64,000 nt of DNA, taken from Cervus elaphus (lineage: Eukaryota > Chordata > Mammalia > Artiodactyla > Cervidae). This document shows positions 34,706 through 45,958 of this stretch, piece by piece. The stretch is taken from assembly GCF_910594005.1 (NCBI RefSeq), contig NC_057815.1:64680052-64744051 (forward strand), read 5' to 3'. The translations under genes were made by a program, and so were the position numbers. The stretch's first letter is position 1. Each line of letters starts with the position of its first letter. The notes beneath the pieces were generated by a model. It had not been told where the DNA came from, did not search any database, and saw only the letters and a program-made list of their open reading frames with translations.

Positions 34706-35855
34706 TATTATTGGAAATAAAAGTAAAAATAAACAAATGGGACCTAATTAAACTTAAAAGCTTTTGCACAACAAAGGAAACTATAAGCAAGGTGAAAAGA
34801 CAGCCCTCAGATTGGGAGAAAATAATAGCAAATGAAGCAACAGACAAAGGATTAATCTCAAAAATATACAAGCAACTCCTGCAGCTCAATTCCAGAAAAA
34901 TAAATGACCCAATCAAAAAATGGGCCAAAGAAATAAACAGACATTTCTCCAAAGAAGACATACAGATGGCTAACAAACACATGAAAAGATGCTCAACATC
35001 ACTCATTATTAGAGAAATGCAAATCAAAACCACAATGAGGTACCATTACACGCCAGTCAGGATGGCTGCTATCCAAAAGTCTATAAGCAATAAATGCTGG
35101 AAAGGGTGTGGAGAAAAGGGAACCCTCTTACACTGTTGGTGGGAATGCAAACTAGTACAGCCGCTATGGAAAACAGTGTGGAGATTTCTTAAAAAACTGG
35201 AAATAGAACTGCCATATGACCCAGCAATCCCACTTCTGGGCATACACACTGAGGAAACCAGATCTGAAAGAGACACGTGCACCCCAATGTTCATCGCAGC
35301 ACTGTTTATAATAGCCAGGACATGGAAGCAACCTAGATGCCCATCAGCAGATGAATGGATAAGGAAGCTGTGGTACATATACACCATGGAATATTACTCA
35401 GCCATTAAAAAGAATTCATTTGAACCAGTCCTAATGAGATGGATGAAGCTGGAGCCCATTATACAGAGTGAAGTAAGCCAGAAAGATAAAGAACATTACA
35501 GCATACTAACACATATATATGGAATTTAGAAAGGTGATAACGATAACCCTATATGCAAAACAGAAAAAGAGACACAGAAATACAGAACAGACTTTTGAAC
35601 TTTGTGGGAGAATGTGAGGGTGGGATATTTCAAAAGAACAGCATGTATACTATCTATGGTGAAACAGATCACCAGCCCAGGTGGGATGCATGAGACAAGT
35701 GCTCCGGCCTGGTGCACTGGGAAGACCCAGAGGAATCAGGTGGAGAGGGAGGTGGGAGGGGGGATCGGGATTGGGAATACATGTAAATCCATGGCTGATT
35801 CATATCAATGTATGACAAAACCCACTGGAAAAAAAAATAAAAAAAAAATAATAAT
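34608..35855 (+). mobile_element. Tandem unit 1: minisatellite plus L1 3' end
   Basis: About 1248 bases: minisatellite flank, then from about 34708 a 5'-truncated ruminant L1 with the last 272 codons of ORF2 open (MEIKVKINKWDLIKLKSFCTTK ... THIYGI) and the 3' UTR with an A run. No catalytic domain, so inactive. Its 3' UTR lacks a few bases after 'gagaacagcat' and lacks the last 'cctccaactaataaa' portion. Confidence 0.93.
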
Positions 35856-37137
35856 AAAATAATCTAGAATAAAATTTTCTAAATATTCTAAATACTGTTC
35901 TAAATACTATTCTAAAATAATACTCTAAATTCTAAAAACAAATAATATTCTATTATTGGAAATAAAAGTAAAAATAAACAAATGGGACCTAATTAAACTT
36001 AAAAGCTTTTGCACAACAAAGGAAACTATAAGCAAGGTGAAAAGACAGCCCTCAGATTGGGAGAAAATAATAGCAAATGAAGCAACAGACAAAGGATTAA
36101 TCTCAAAAATATACAAGCAACTCCTGCAGCTCAATTCCAGAAAAATAAATGACCCAATCAAAAAATGGACCAAAGAAATAAACAGACATTTCTCCAAAGA
36201 AGACATACAGATGGCTAACAAACACATGAAAAGATGCTCAATATCACTCATTATCAGAGAAATGCAAATCAAAACCACAATGAGGTACCATTACACGCCA
36301 GTCAGGATGGCTGTTATCCAAAAGTCTACAAGCAATAAATGCTGGAAAGGGTGTGGAGAAAAGGGAACCCTCTTACACTGTTGGTGGGAATGCAAACTAG
36401 TACAGCCGCTATGGAGAACAGTGTGGAGATTCCTTAAAAAACTGGAAATAGAACTGCCATATGACCCAGCAATCCCACTCCTGGGCATACACACCAAGGA
36501 AACCAGATCTGAAAGAGACACGTGCACCCCAATGTTCATCGCAGCACTGTTTATAATAGCCAGGACATGGAAGTAACCTAGATGCCCATCAGCAGATGAA
36601 TGGATAAGGAAGCTGTGGTACATATACACCATGGAATATTACTCAGCCATTAAAAAGAATTCATTTGAATCAGTTCTAATGAGATGGATGAAACTGGAGC
36701 CCATTATACAGAGTGAAGTAAGCCAGAAAGATAAAGACCAATACAGTATACGAATGCATATATATGGAATTTAAAAAGATGGTAGTGATAACCCTATATG
36801 CAAAACAGAAGAAGAGACACAGGTGTACAGAGCAGACTTTGGGACTCTATGGGAGAAGGCAAGGGTGGGATGTTTCGAGAGAACAGCATCGAACCGTGTA
36901 TATTATCTAGGGTGAAACAGATCACCAGCCCAGGCTGGATGCATGAGACAAGTGCTCAGGCCTGGTGCACTGGGAAGACCCAGAGGAATCGGGTGGAGAG
37001 GGAGGTGGGAGGGGGGATCAGGATGGGGAATACATGTAACTCCATGGCTGATTCATGTCAGTGTATGGCAAAAACCACTACAATATTGTAAAGTAATTAG
37101 CCTCCAACTAATAAAAATAAATGGAAAAAAAATAAAA
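35856..37137 (+). mobile_element. Tandem unit 2: minisatellite plus L1 3' end
   Basis: Second copy of the preceding unit. Minisatellite flank and ORF2 part align with a constant offset of 1245-1248 bases and the same L1 truncation point (about 35953), so this is a duplication and not a second insertion. ORF2 is cut by a stop at WK. The 3' UTR is longer and of a different type from unit 1. Confidence 0.93.
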
Positions 37138-37360
37138 ATAAAAATAAATAATATTCTAAATATTCTAAATAATAATATTGCAAATAATAGTCTAAATTTT
37201 AATTGTTCTAAATAAAAATATTATTCTAAATAGAATAAATAATATTCCAAAATTCCAACTAGAAATAATAATGTTTTAAGTATTCTAAATAATATTCTAA
37301 ATAAATAATTAAATAATATTCTAAATATTCTAAATTCTATGTATTCCTAAAAATACATAG
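37138..37360. repeat. AT-rich minisatellite, continuation
   Basis: Further 'aataatattctaaat' units, irregular in spacing, ending near 'tattcctaaaaatacatagg'. Confidence 0.85.
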
Positions 37361-37959
37361 GAATACTTTAGTGTATTTTTTAAGTTTATTTACACTACCT
37401 ATGTGAATCAAGGTGAACTATAAAAAATATTCTCTACCCTTTTCTCCTTTGGCTACCAAATAATGCATTTAATTTTCAGTTATTTTATGCAGCAAAGCTC
37501 CTCTTGATAAAATTGTCTCCTTTTTATATTGTGTTCATATATTTGTGTTTTTATTTAATCTAAGTAAATAGTATATACATATTGGCAAAGGAGAAACAGC
37601 TTTATGCCTTAGAATCACTTATGTGTCTGTGTGTATGATAATAAAACCACAGAATTCTAGTCAAAATGATGTAAGAAGTGATTCAGAAGAACTCTTTTCC
37701 CACTTAGAGAGGAGCTCAGCAGAAGTTCTTACTTTGTGGTTCTTTGTTGTTGTTCTGATGAGTTGTACTTTCATTGTGCAAAAATATCCATTCTCATTGA
37801 TGGAAACTGTGACAGTTCTAGCTACAGGTCAACTTGCCTAGGCCCCAGGTTCTAGATATTTGGTCAATCAGTGTTCTGTGTTTTGCCATGATGTTATTTT
37901 TTTAGATGAGATTAACCTTTAAATCAGACTTTTGAGCAAAGCAAATTACTCTCCATAAT
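37361..37959. other. Unassigned stretch
   Basis: No gene or nameable repeat. Confidence 0.3.
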
Positions 37960-38163
37960 ATGGGTGTGCCTCATCCAGTCAGTTGAAGACCTTAGGAGAA
38001 AGCAAACTGAGGTCCCCCAAAGAAAAGGAATGTTTTCTTCCAGGCTGTCTTTGGACTGGAGTTGCAATATCAGCTCTCCCTGGTTGCCAGCCTGCAGTCT
38101 ACCCTGCAGATTTTGGACTTGCCAATCTCCCCAAATGTGTGAGCCAGTTCTTTAAGCTAATAA

Positions 38164-38205
<42 letters not shown>

Positions 38206-38250
38206 CTTATTGGTTTTGCATTCCCTGGAGAACCCTAATACAGAGGCTAA
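37960..38250 (+). repeat. Interspersed repeat ending in CA run
   Basis: 'cctcatccagtcagttgaag', 'gattttggacttgccaatct', 'gtgagccagttctttaagct', 'aataaat', CA run, 'ctggagaaccctaatacag' is a familiar mammalian repeat pattern found with a microsatellite in the same place. I do not name the family. Confidence 0.55.
38166..38203. repeat. (AC)19 microsatellite
   Basis: Uninterrupted AC run of 38 bases. Confidence 0.97.
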
Positions 38251-38571
38251 GAGTACTTTTGGTGGACATATGATTTCATTTCTTTTAGGCAAATACCTGG
38301 GATTGGAATTGTGTGGTCATATAGAAAGTATATATCTAACTTCATAAAAAAATGCCAAAACTTCTTTCAAACCAATATGCTCTCACCAACCTGCTATGAA
38401 AATTCTATTTGCTCCACATCCTACCAATATCTGTTATTTGTGTTTATAGTTTTAGCAATTGTGTTAGAAGGCTAATGGTATCTCACTGATGCTTTAATTT
38501 TAATTTTTAATAGCCAATAAATATTGAATACATTTTAATGTATTTATTGCCCATTTGCCAGTCTTGTTTGT
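38251..38571 (-). repeat. Old L1 LINE
   Basis: Antisense old L1: 'gcaaatacctgggattggaa', 'ttgctccacatcctaccaat', 'gaatacattttaatgtattt'. Broken by BovB pieces and continuing at 38769-38960 and 39173-39365. Confidence 0.7.
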
Positions 38572-38768
38572 TGTTGTTCAGTCACTAAATCATGTCCAAC
38601 TCTTTGTGACCACCTGGACTGCAGCATGACAGGCTTCCCTGTCATTCACCATCTCCCAGAATTTGCTCAAACTCATATCCATTGAGTTGGTGATGCTATC
38701 CAACCATCTCATCTTCTGTCATCCCCTTCTCCTCCTGCCTTCAATCTTTCCCAGGATCAGGGTCTTTT
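38572..38768 (-). mobile_element. BovB LINE, 3' fragment
   Basis: Antisense BovB tail from 'gttgttcagtcactaaatca' to 'cccaggatcagggtcttttt'. Confidence 0.92.
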
Positions 38769-38960
38769 TTAGTGATATGCTTTTTCTAATGATTTGCTCA
38801 TTTTCAACACATTTTTTCTTTTTATAATTCATTGTTGGAGGTTTCATGTATCCTGGATACCAGTCTTTTGTCAAATACATGTTCCATGAATACATTCTCT
38901 TGACCTATAACTTGCCTTTTTCACTTTAACTTTTTTTTAATTTTTAAAAACTTATTTTTT
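38769..38960 (-). repeat. Old L1 LINE, continuation
   Basis: 'gatttgctcattttcaacac', 'tcctggatac', 'ttttgtcaaatacatgttcc' antisense L1 between two BovB fragments. Confidence 0.6.
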
Positions 38961-38961
38961 T

Positions 38962-39172
38962 AAAGACCCTGATGCAGGGAAAGATTGAAGGCAGGAAGAG
39001 AAGGGGATGACAGAGGATGAGACGATTGGATGGCACCACCGACTCAATGAAGATGAGTTTGAGTAAACTCTGGGAGTTGGTGAAGGACAGGGAGGCCTGG
39101 TGTGCTGTGGTCCATGGGGTTGCAAAGAGTCAGATATGACTGAGTGACTGAATTGAACTGAACTGAGCTGAA
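38962..39172 (+). mobile_element. BovB LINE, 3' fragment (sense)
   Basis: Sense BovB tail from 'agaccctgatgcagggaaag' to 'ctgaactgagctgaa'. It forms an inverted pair with the fragment at 38572-38768. Confidence 0.93.
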
Positions 39173-39365
39173 AAACTATTTTTGGTATGTGTTTTGATGA
39201 TAGAAGCTTTCATTTTAATGAAATATAACTTACAAATGTGTTTTGTTTATTCCTTTTGTGACCTGGTAAGAAACCTTTCTCTACACTCATGTCACATAAA
39301 CATTCTACTTATTTCCTTCTAAAAGTTTTATAGTTTAAACTTCATGTTTAGACCTATGGTCATTC
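39173..39365 (-). repeat. Old L1 LINE, continuation
   Basis: 'tgacctggtaagaaaccttt', 'aaaagttttatagtttaaac', 'atgtttagacctatggtcat': antisense L1. Confidence 0.6.
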
Positions 39366-39598
39366 CTTTTTTTAATTGAAGTGTAGTTGATTTACAGTGT
39401 TTAGTTTCAGATGTACAGCAAAGTGATTCAGTTACACATATATTTTTTTCAGATTCTTTTCCCTTATAGGTTATTACAAACTATTGAGTATAGTTTCCTG
39501 TGCTGTATAATAGGTTCCTGCTGGTTATCTTTTTTGTATCTACCACTGTGTATATGTTAATCCCAAACTCCTAATTTATGCCTCCCCCCACCCTTTCT

Positions 39599-39862
39599 TA
39601 GAGAAGGAAATGGCAACCCACTCCAGTACTCTTGCCTGGAAAATCCCATGGACAGAGGAGCCTGGTGGGCTGCAGTCCTTGGGGTTGCTAAGAGTCAGAT
39701 ATGACTGAGCTACTTCACTTTCACTTTTCACTTTCATGCATTAGAGAATGAAATGGCAACCCACTCCAATGTTCTTGCCTTGAGAATCCCAGGGATGGGT
39801 GATGGGGTCCCACAGAGCCGGACACGACTGAAGCAACTTAGGAGCAGCAGCAGCAGCAGCAG
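39599..39862 (+). mobile_element. BOV-A2 SINE with AGC tail and TSD
   Basis: Two A units ('gagaaggaaatggcaaccca', linker 'cttcactttcacttttcact', 'gagaatgaaatggcaaccca') and an AGC run. Flanked by CCACCCTTTCT at 39588-39598 and 39863-39873, inside an older L1. Confidence 0.95.
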
Positions 39863-40009
39863 CCACCCTTTCTCCTTTGTTAACAATAAGCTTGTTTTAT
39901 ATGTCTATGAATCTATTTCTGTTTTGTATATAAGTTCATTTGTATCTGTTTTTAAGATTCCACATAAAGTGATATCATATATTTGTCTTTTTCTGTATGA
40001 CTTACTTCA

Positions 40010-40215
40010 GTTCAGTTCAGGTCAGTCATTCAGTCGTGCCTGACTCTTTGTGACCCCATGAACCACAGCACGTCAGGCCTCCCTGTCCATCACCAACTCA
40101 TGGAGTTTACCCAAACTCATGTCCATTGAGTTGGTGATGCCATCTAACCATCTCATCCTCTGTCATCCCCTTCTCCTCCTGCCTTCAATTTTTTCCAACA
40201 TCAGGGTCTTTTCAA
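40010..40215 (-). mobile_element. BovB LINE 3' fragment with 13-base TSD
   Basis: Antisense BovB tail, 206 bases, flanked by ATGACTTACTTCA at 39997-40009 and 40216-40228, inside the older L1. A clean, very 5'-truncated insertion. Confidence 0.93.
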
Positions 40216-40505
40216 ATGACTTACTTCACTTAGTATGATAATCTGTAGGTACACCCGTGTTGCTACTAATGGCATTATTTCATTATTTTTTATGACCAAG
40301 TAATGGTCTATTGTATAAGTATACCACATCTTCTTTATGCATTCATCTTTTGGTGGACATTAGGTTGCTTCCATGTCTTGGCTATCATAAATAGTGCTGC
40401 AAGGAACACTGGTCTGCATGTATCTATTTGAATTATGATTTTCTCTGGATATATGCCCAGGAGTGGGATTGCAGGATCATATGTTAGCTTGAAACAATCC
40501 CGTTT

Positions 40506-41152
40506 ACTGTTGTGTCAAACAAGAATAAAATACCTGGAAATAAATCTACCTAAGGAGGCAAAAGATCTATATTCCAAAAACTATAAAGCATTCATGAAAG
40601 AAATCAAGCATGATAAAACAGATGGAAACAGAAGAATAATGTGTTCTTGGCTTGGAAGAGTCAATATTGTCAAAATGATGATATTACCCAAGGCAGTCTA
40701 CAGATTAATGCAATTTCTATCAGATTACCAATGATATTTTTTCACAGAGCTAGAACAAAAGAAAATTAAAATTTGTTTGGAAGCACAAAAGATTCCAAAA
40801 TAGCCAAAGCAATTGTGAAAAAGAAAAAAGAGCTAAAGGAATCAGGCCCCCTGACTTCAGACTATACTACAAACCTATGTTAATCAAAGCAGTATGGTAC
40901 TGGCACAAAAACAGAAATGTAGATCAATGGAATAGAATAGAAGGCCCAGAAATTAACCCATGCACCTTGGTCAATTAATCTGTGACAAAGGAGGCAAGAA
41001 TATACAATAGAGAAGAGACCATCTCTTCAGTAAGTGCTGCTGGGAAAACTGGACAGCTACATGGAAAAGGATAAAAGTAGAATATTCTCTAATGCCACAC
41101 ATAAAAATGAACTCAAAATGGATTAAAAACCTAAATGTAAGACCAGATACTT
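40506..41152 (+). mobile_element. L1 ORF2 fragment (sense), inverted segment
   Basis: Sense L1 ORF2 encoding RIKYLEINLPKEAKDLYSKNYKAFMKEI, then KRSIWFGSTKDS-type and WNRIEGPEINP stretches with stops. It directly follows L1 in the opposite orientation. It covers an upstream part of ORF2 relative to 40440-40495, so it fits an inverted 5' segment of that same element. Confidence 0.8.
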
Positions 41153-43905
41153 TATTTTTTAATAAATTTATTTATTTTAATTGGAGACTAATTACTTTAC
41201 AATATTGTATTGGTTTTACCATACATTGACATGACTCTACCACAGGTGTACATGTGTTCCCCATCCTGAACCCCCCTCCCACCTACCTCCCCATCCCATC
41301 CCTTTGGGTCATCCCAGTACACCAGCCCAGAGCACCCTGTATCATGCATCAAACCTGGACTGGTGATTCGTTTCACATATGATAATATACATGTTTCAAT
41401 GCCATTCTCCCAAATCATCCCACCCTCGCCCTCTTCTGCAGAGTCCAAAAGACTGTTCTATGCATCTGTGTCTCTTTTGCTGTCTCACATACAGGGTTAT
41501 TGTTACCATCTTTCTAAATTCCATATATATGCGTTAGTATACTGTATTGGTGTTTTTCTTTCTGGCTTACTTCACTGTGTATAATAGGCTCCAGTTTCAT
41601 CCACCTCATTAGAACTGATTCAAATGTATTCTTTTTAATGGCTGAGTAATATTCCATGGTGTATATGTACACAGCTTTCTTATCCATTCGTCTGCTGATG
41701 GACATTTAGGTTGCTTCCATGTCCTGGTTATTATAAACAGTGCTGCGATGAACATTGGGGTGCATGTGTCTCTTTCAGATCTGGTTTCCTCGATGTGTAT
41801 GCCCAGAAGTGGGATTGCTGGGTCATATGGCAGTTCTATTTCCAGTTTTTTAAGGAATCTCCACACTGTTCTCCATAGCGGCTGTACTAGTTTGCATTCC
41901 CACCAACAGTGTAAGAGGGTTCCCTTTTCTCCACACCCTTTCCAGCATTTATTGCTTATAGACTTTTGGATAGCAGCCATTCTGACTGGCGCTTAATGGT
42001 ACCTCACTATGGCTTTGATTTGCATTTCTCTGATAATGAGTGATGTTGAGCATCTCTTCATGTGTTTGTTAGCCATCTGTATGTCTTCTTTGGAGAAATG
42101 TCTGTTTATTTCTTTGGTCCATTTTTTGATTGGGTCATTTATTTTTCTGGAATTGAGCTGCAGGAGTTGCTTGTATATTTTTTAGATTAATCCTTTGCCT
42201 GTTTCTTCATTTGCTATTATTTTCTCCCATTCTGAAGGCTGTCTTTTCACCATGCTTATAGTTTCCTTTGTTGTGCAGAAGCTTTTAATTTTAATTAGGT
42301 CCCATTTGTTTATTTTTGCTTTTATTTCCAATATTCTGGGAGGTGGGTCATAGAGGATTCTGCTGTGGTTTATGGCAGAGAGTGTTTTGCCTATGTTTTC
42401 CTCTAGGAGTTTTATAGTTTCTGGTCTTACATTTAGATCTTTAATCCATTTTGAGTTTATTTTTGTGTATGGTTTTAGAAAGTGTTCTAGTTTCATTTTT
42501 TCACAAGTGGTTGACCAGTTTTCCCAGCACCACTTGTTAAAGAGATTGTCTTTTCTTCATTGTATATTTTTGCCTCCTTTGTCGAAGATAAGGTGTCCAT
42601 AGGTGCATAGGTTTATCTCTGGGCTTTCTATTTTGTTCCATTGATCTACATTTCTGTCTTTGTGCTAGTAGCATACTGTCTTAATGACTGTGGCTTTGTA
42701 GTAGAGACTGAAGTCAGGCAGGTTGATTCCTCCAGTTCCATTCTTCTTTCTCAAGATTGCTTTGGCTATTTGAGGTTTTTTTTATTTCCATAAAAACTGT
42801 GTAACTATTTGTTCTAGTTCTGTGAAAAATACCGTTGGTAGGTTCATAGGGATTGCATTGAATCTATAGATTGCTTTGATTATTATACTCATTTTCACTG
42901 TATTGATTCTTCTGATCCATGAACACGGTATATTTCTCCATCTATTTGTGTCCTCTTTATCTCTTTCACCAGTGTTTTATAGTTTTCTATATATAGGTCT
43001 TTTGTTTCCTTAGGTAGATATATTCCTAAGTATTTTATTCTTTTCGTTACAATGGTGAATAGAATTGTTTCCTTAATTTCTCTTTCTGTTTTCTCATTGT
43101 TAGTGTATAGGAATGCAAGGGATTTCTGTGTGTTGATTTTATATCCTGCAACTTTACTATGTTCATTGATTAGCTCTAGTATTTTTCTGGTGGAGTCTTT
43201 AGGGTTTTCTATGTAGAGGATCATGTCATCTGCAAACAGTGAGAGTTTCACTTCTTCTTTTCCTATCTGGATTCCTTTTATTTCTTTTTCTGCTCCGATT
43301 GCTGTAGCCAACACTTTCAAAACTATGTTGAATAGTAGTGGTGAGAGTGGGCACCCTTGTCTTGTTCCTGACTTTAGGGGAAATGCTTTCAATTTTTCAC
43401 CATTGAGGATAATGTTTGCTGTGGGTTTGTCATATATAGCTTTTATTATGTTGAGGTATGGCCCTTCTATTCCTGCTTTCTGGAGAGTTTTTATCATAAA
43501 TGGATATTGAGTCTTGTCAAAGGCTTTTTTTGCATCTATTGAGATAATCATATGGTTTTTATCTTTCAATTTGTTAATGTGGTGTATTACATTGATTGAT
43601 TTGCGGATATTAAAGAATCCTTGCATTCCTGGGATAAAGCCCACTTGGTCTTGATGTATGATCTTTTTAATATGTTGCTGGATTCTGTTTGCTAGAATTT
43701 TGTTAAGGATTTTTGCATCTATGTTCATCAATGATATTGGTCTGTAGTTTTCTTTTTTTGTGGCATCTTTGTCTGGTTTTGGTATTAGGGTGATGGTGGC
43801 CTCATAAAATGAGTTTGGAAGTTTATCTTCTTCTGCAATTTTCTGGAAGAGTTTGAGTAAGATAGGTGTTAGCTCTTCTCTAAATTTTTGGTAGAATTCA
43901 GCCTA
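41153..43905 (-). mobile_element. L1 LINE, 2.75 kb of ORF2 and 3' UTR
   Basis: Young-looking ruminant L1 on the minus strand. 3' UTR at 41153-41530, then ORF2. One frame of 278 codons (42895-43731) holds the reverse transcriptase core: ILANRIQQHIKKIIHQDQVGFIPG, ISIDAKKAFDK, SGTRQGCPLSPLLFNIVLKVLA and the catalytic FADD in LSLFADDMILY. Frames break elsewhere, and ORF1 and the endonuclease are absent, so it cannot move by itself. Confidence 0.95.
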
Positions 43906-44537
43906 AAAATTCAAACATATGGAGGCTAAATAACATGCTTATGAATAACCAACAAATCATAGGAGAAATCAAAATATGCATAGAAGTGAATGAAAATGAA
44001 AACAAAACAACCCAAAACCTATGGTACACTGTAAAAGCAGTGCTAAGGGGAAGGCTCATAGCATTACAGGCTTACCTCAAGAAACAAGAAAAAAATTCAA
44101 ATAAATAACCTAACTCTACACCTAAAGCAACTAGAGAAGGAAGAAATGAAAAACCCCAGGGTTAGTAGAAGGAAAGAAATCTTAAAACTTAGGGCAGAAA
44201 TAAATGCAAAAGAAACAAAAGAAACCATAGCAAAAATCAACAAAGCTAAAAGCTGGTTTTTTGAAAAAATAAACAAAATTGACAAACCATTAGCCAGACT
44301 CATCAAGAAACAAAGGGTTACTGTCCAGGGATGTCACAACAAAATTAGAAATGAAAATGGAGAGATCACAACAGACAACACTGAAATACAAAGGATCATA
44401 AGAGACTACTACCAGCAGCTCTATGCCAATAAAATGGACAACTTGGAAGAAATGGAAATCGAAACTGTAATCAGAAATCTTCCAGCAAACAAAAGATCAG
44501 GGCCAGATGGTTTCACTGCTGAATTCTGCCAGAATTA
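43906..44537 (+). mobile_element. L1 ORF2 segment, inverted against 41153-43905
   Basis: Sense L1 ORF2 from IGEIKICIEVNENENKT through the open frame at 44146-44538 (MKNPRVSRRKEILKLRAEINAKETK ... RSGPDGFTAEFCQN). It ends at the AEF codons, which is where the minus-strand L1 segment begins (GCTGAATTCTACC). The two segments are contiguous in L1 but opposite in orientation. Confidence 0.92.
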
Positions 44538-44767
44538 AAGTTCTAACTTTCCAATCTTTTTTATATTTTTCTGACCTATAAAGACCCTTAGAAAAACAAT
44601 GTTCCACAATCTATTTAATCTAGTCCCATTCCTTATAATTTATTCACGTACACCTTATATTTTGTTTTTTCAGGAAATGTATTATATTTTTAATTTCTAT
44701 AGGACTATATAGAGCTGATTTACAATGTTGTGTTAGATTCTACTGTAAAACAAACTAAATCACTTAT
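44538..44767. other. Flank with L1 3' UTR remnant
   Basis: First part unassigned. From about 44700 'gctgatttacaatgttgtgt' is an antisense L1 3' UTR that resumes after the next SINE ('tttttcccatatagttcatt', about 44980-45090). Confidence 0.45.
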
Positions 44768-44978
44768 GCTCATGCTCATGCTTAGTCCTGTCCAACTCTT
44801 TGTGACCCTATGGACTGTAGCCCACCAGAATCCTCTTTCCATGGGATTCTCCAGGCAAGAATAATGGAGTGGGTTGCCATACCCTCCTCCAGGGGATTTT
44901 CCCAACTCAGGGATTGAATCCATGTCTCCTGGGGCTCTTGTGTTGCAGGCAGATTCTCTACCACTGAGCCACTGGAGC
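44768..44978 (-). repeat. Bov-tA SINE
   Basis: Antisense Bov-tA: 'gtcctgtccaactctttgtg', 'ctgtagcccaccagaatcct', 'ataatggagtgggttgccat', 'ctctaccactgagccactgg'. Inserted in an L1 3' UTR. Confidence 0.92.
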
Positions 44979-45090
44979 ATTCAGTATTTTCTAGATTTTT
45001 TTCCCATATAGTTCATTACAGAATTGAATAGAATGCTAGAGTGGGTCCTTATTCATTATCTATTTTATATACACTTTATATTTTGTAATT

Positions 45091-45745
45091 CATCACTATA
45101 ATTACTCCATTTCAGCACCTGCAACATTTTAATCCTCTGTCATATTTGCCTTGGTTTGCCCCAGTGGACAGGAACTTAATTAGAAAGACATCAACTTTTC
45201 CTCAAAGGAGATTTTCTGGCAAAAATAACTGACTGGAAAAAAATCTCTATCTTCAGAAGAACTTCTAACACTACCCAAAAACCTACTTCAATTTGGTGTT
45301 TCCATCGCATGAAATGATAGCCTCAACAGATTATCCCATCCAGTCACCAATCCTGACCCTGAGTACCCAGAAGCAGCAGAAAAACTAATCATTAAGCCCA
45401 ATGAATTCACCAGGAAAGAAACCCTCATGTGCCTACCACCAGTACTGCCATGTGCAGATATGTACACATGATCACCTGTGGTGAAAGACAGAAAACAGAG
45501 TGCTACTAAATTCCTCTCTCCTCTTCAGCAGTTATATATTTTATCTCCAAACCTGTCTCTGACCCTACATCTGCTCCACCTGTTCAGAGCCACCACCTTA
45601 CTCCCCAGTGCAGTCTCCTCCTTGGGAATTACTGTACTACCTGGTCCCTCCAGGTCCACCCTAGCTCCATCCTGCTTCCAGTTTGTAAACAAAGTTGGCA
45701 TCTACACACTGACATATCAAATTATCTAAATCATTCATACCACCA
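45091..45745. other. Unassigned stretch
   Basis: No gene. The C/T-rich part (45490-45690) resembles an old interspersed repeat but is not assigned. Confidence 0.3.
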
Positions 45746-45958
45746 CATGGTGGTGGTTTAGTTGCTAAGTTGTGTCCAACTCTTGTGACCCATGGACTGT
45801 ATCTCAAGAGATTCCTCTGTCCATGGGATTTTCCAGGCAAGAATACCAGAATGGGTTTCCATTCCTCCTCCAGGGGATCTTCCCGATCCAGGGATTGAAC
45901 CCAGGTGTCCTGCATCACAGGCAGTTTCTTTACCAACTGAGCCACAAGGGAAGCCCTT
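45746..45958 (-). repeat. Bov-tA SINE
   Basis: Antisense Bov-tA from 'ggtggtttagttgctaagtt' to 'gagccacaagggaagccc'. Confidence 0.93.

Larger units (their letters stand above)
39366..40495 (-). mobile_element. L1 LINE 3' end, carrying a SINE and a BovB
   Basis: Antisense L1 from its 3' UTR ('attgaagtgtagttgattta', 'tagtttcagatgtacagcaa') to the ORF2 stretch encoding YDPAIPLLGIYPE (reading 'atatgcccaggagtgggatt'). It is interrupted by a BOV-A2 SINE (39599-39862) and a BovB piece (40010-40215), each with a target-site duplication. Confidence 0.85.

Noticed and set aside
34711..36576. Long open frames (272 and 206 codons) that could look like host proteins
   Set aside because: Both translate to the end of L1 ORF2 (KINKWDLIKLKSFCTTKETI, NKCWKGCGEKGTLLHCWWECK, YDPAIPLLGI) and belong to truncated L1 copies.
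39842..39862. AGC run as a coding polyglutamine or polyserine tract
   Set aside because: It is the normal tail of a BOV-A2 SINE with target duplication; the same is true at 63936-63951.
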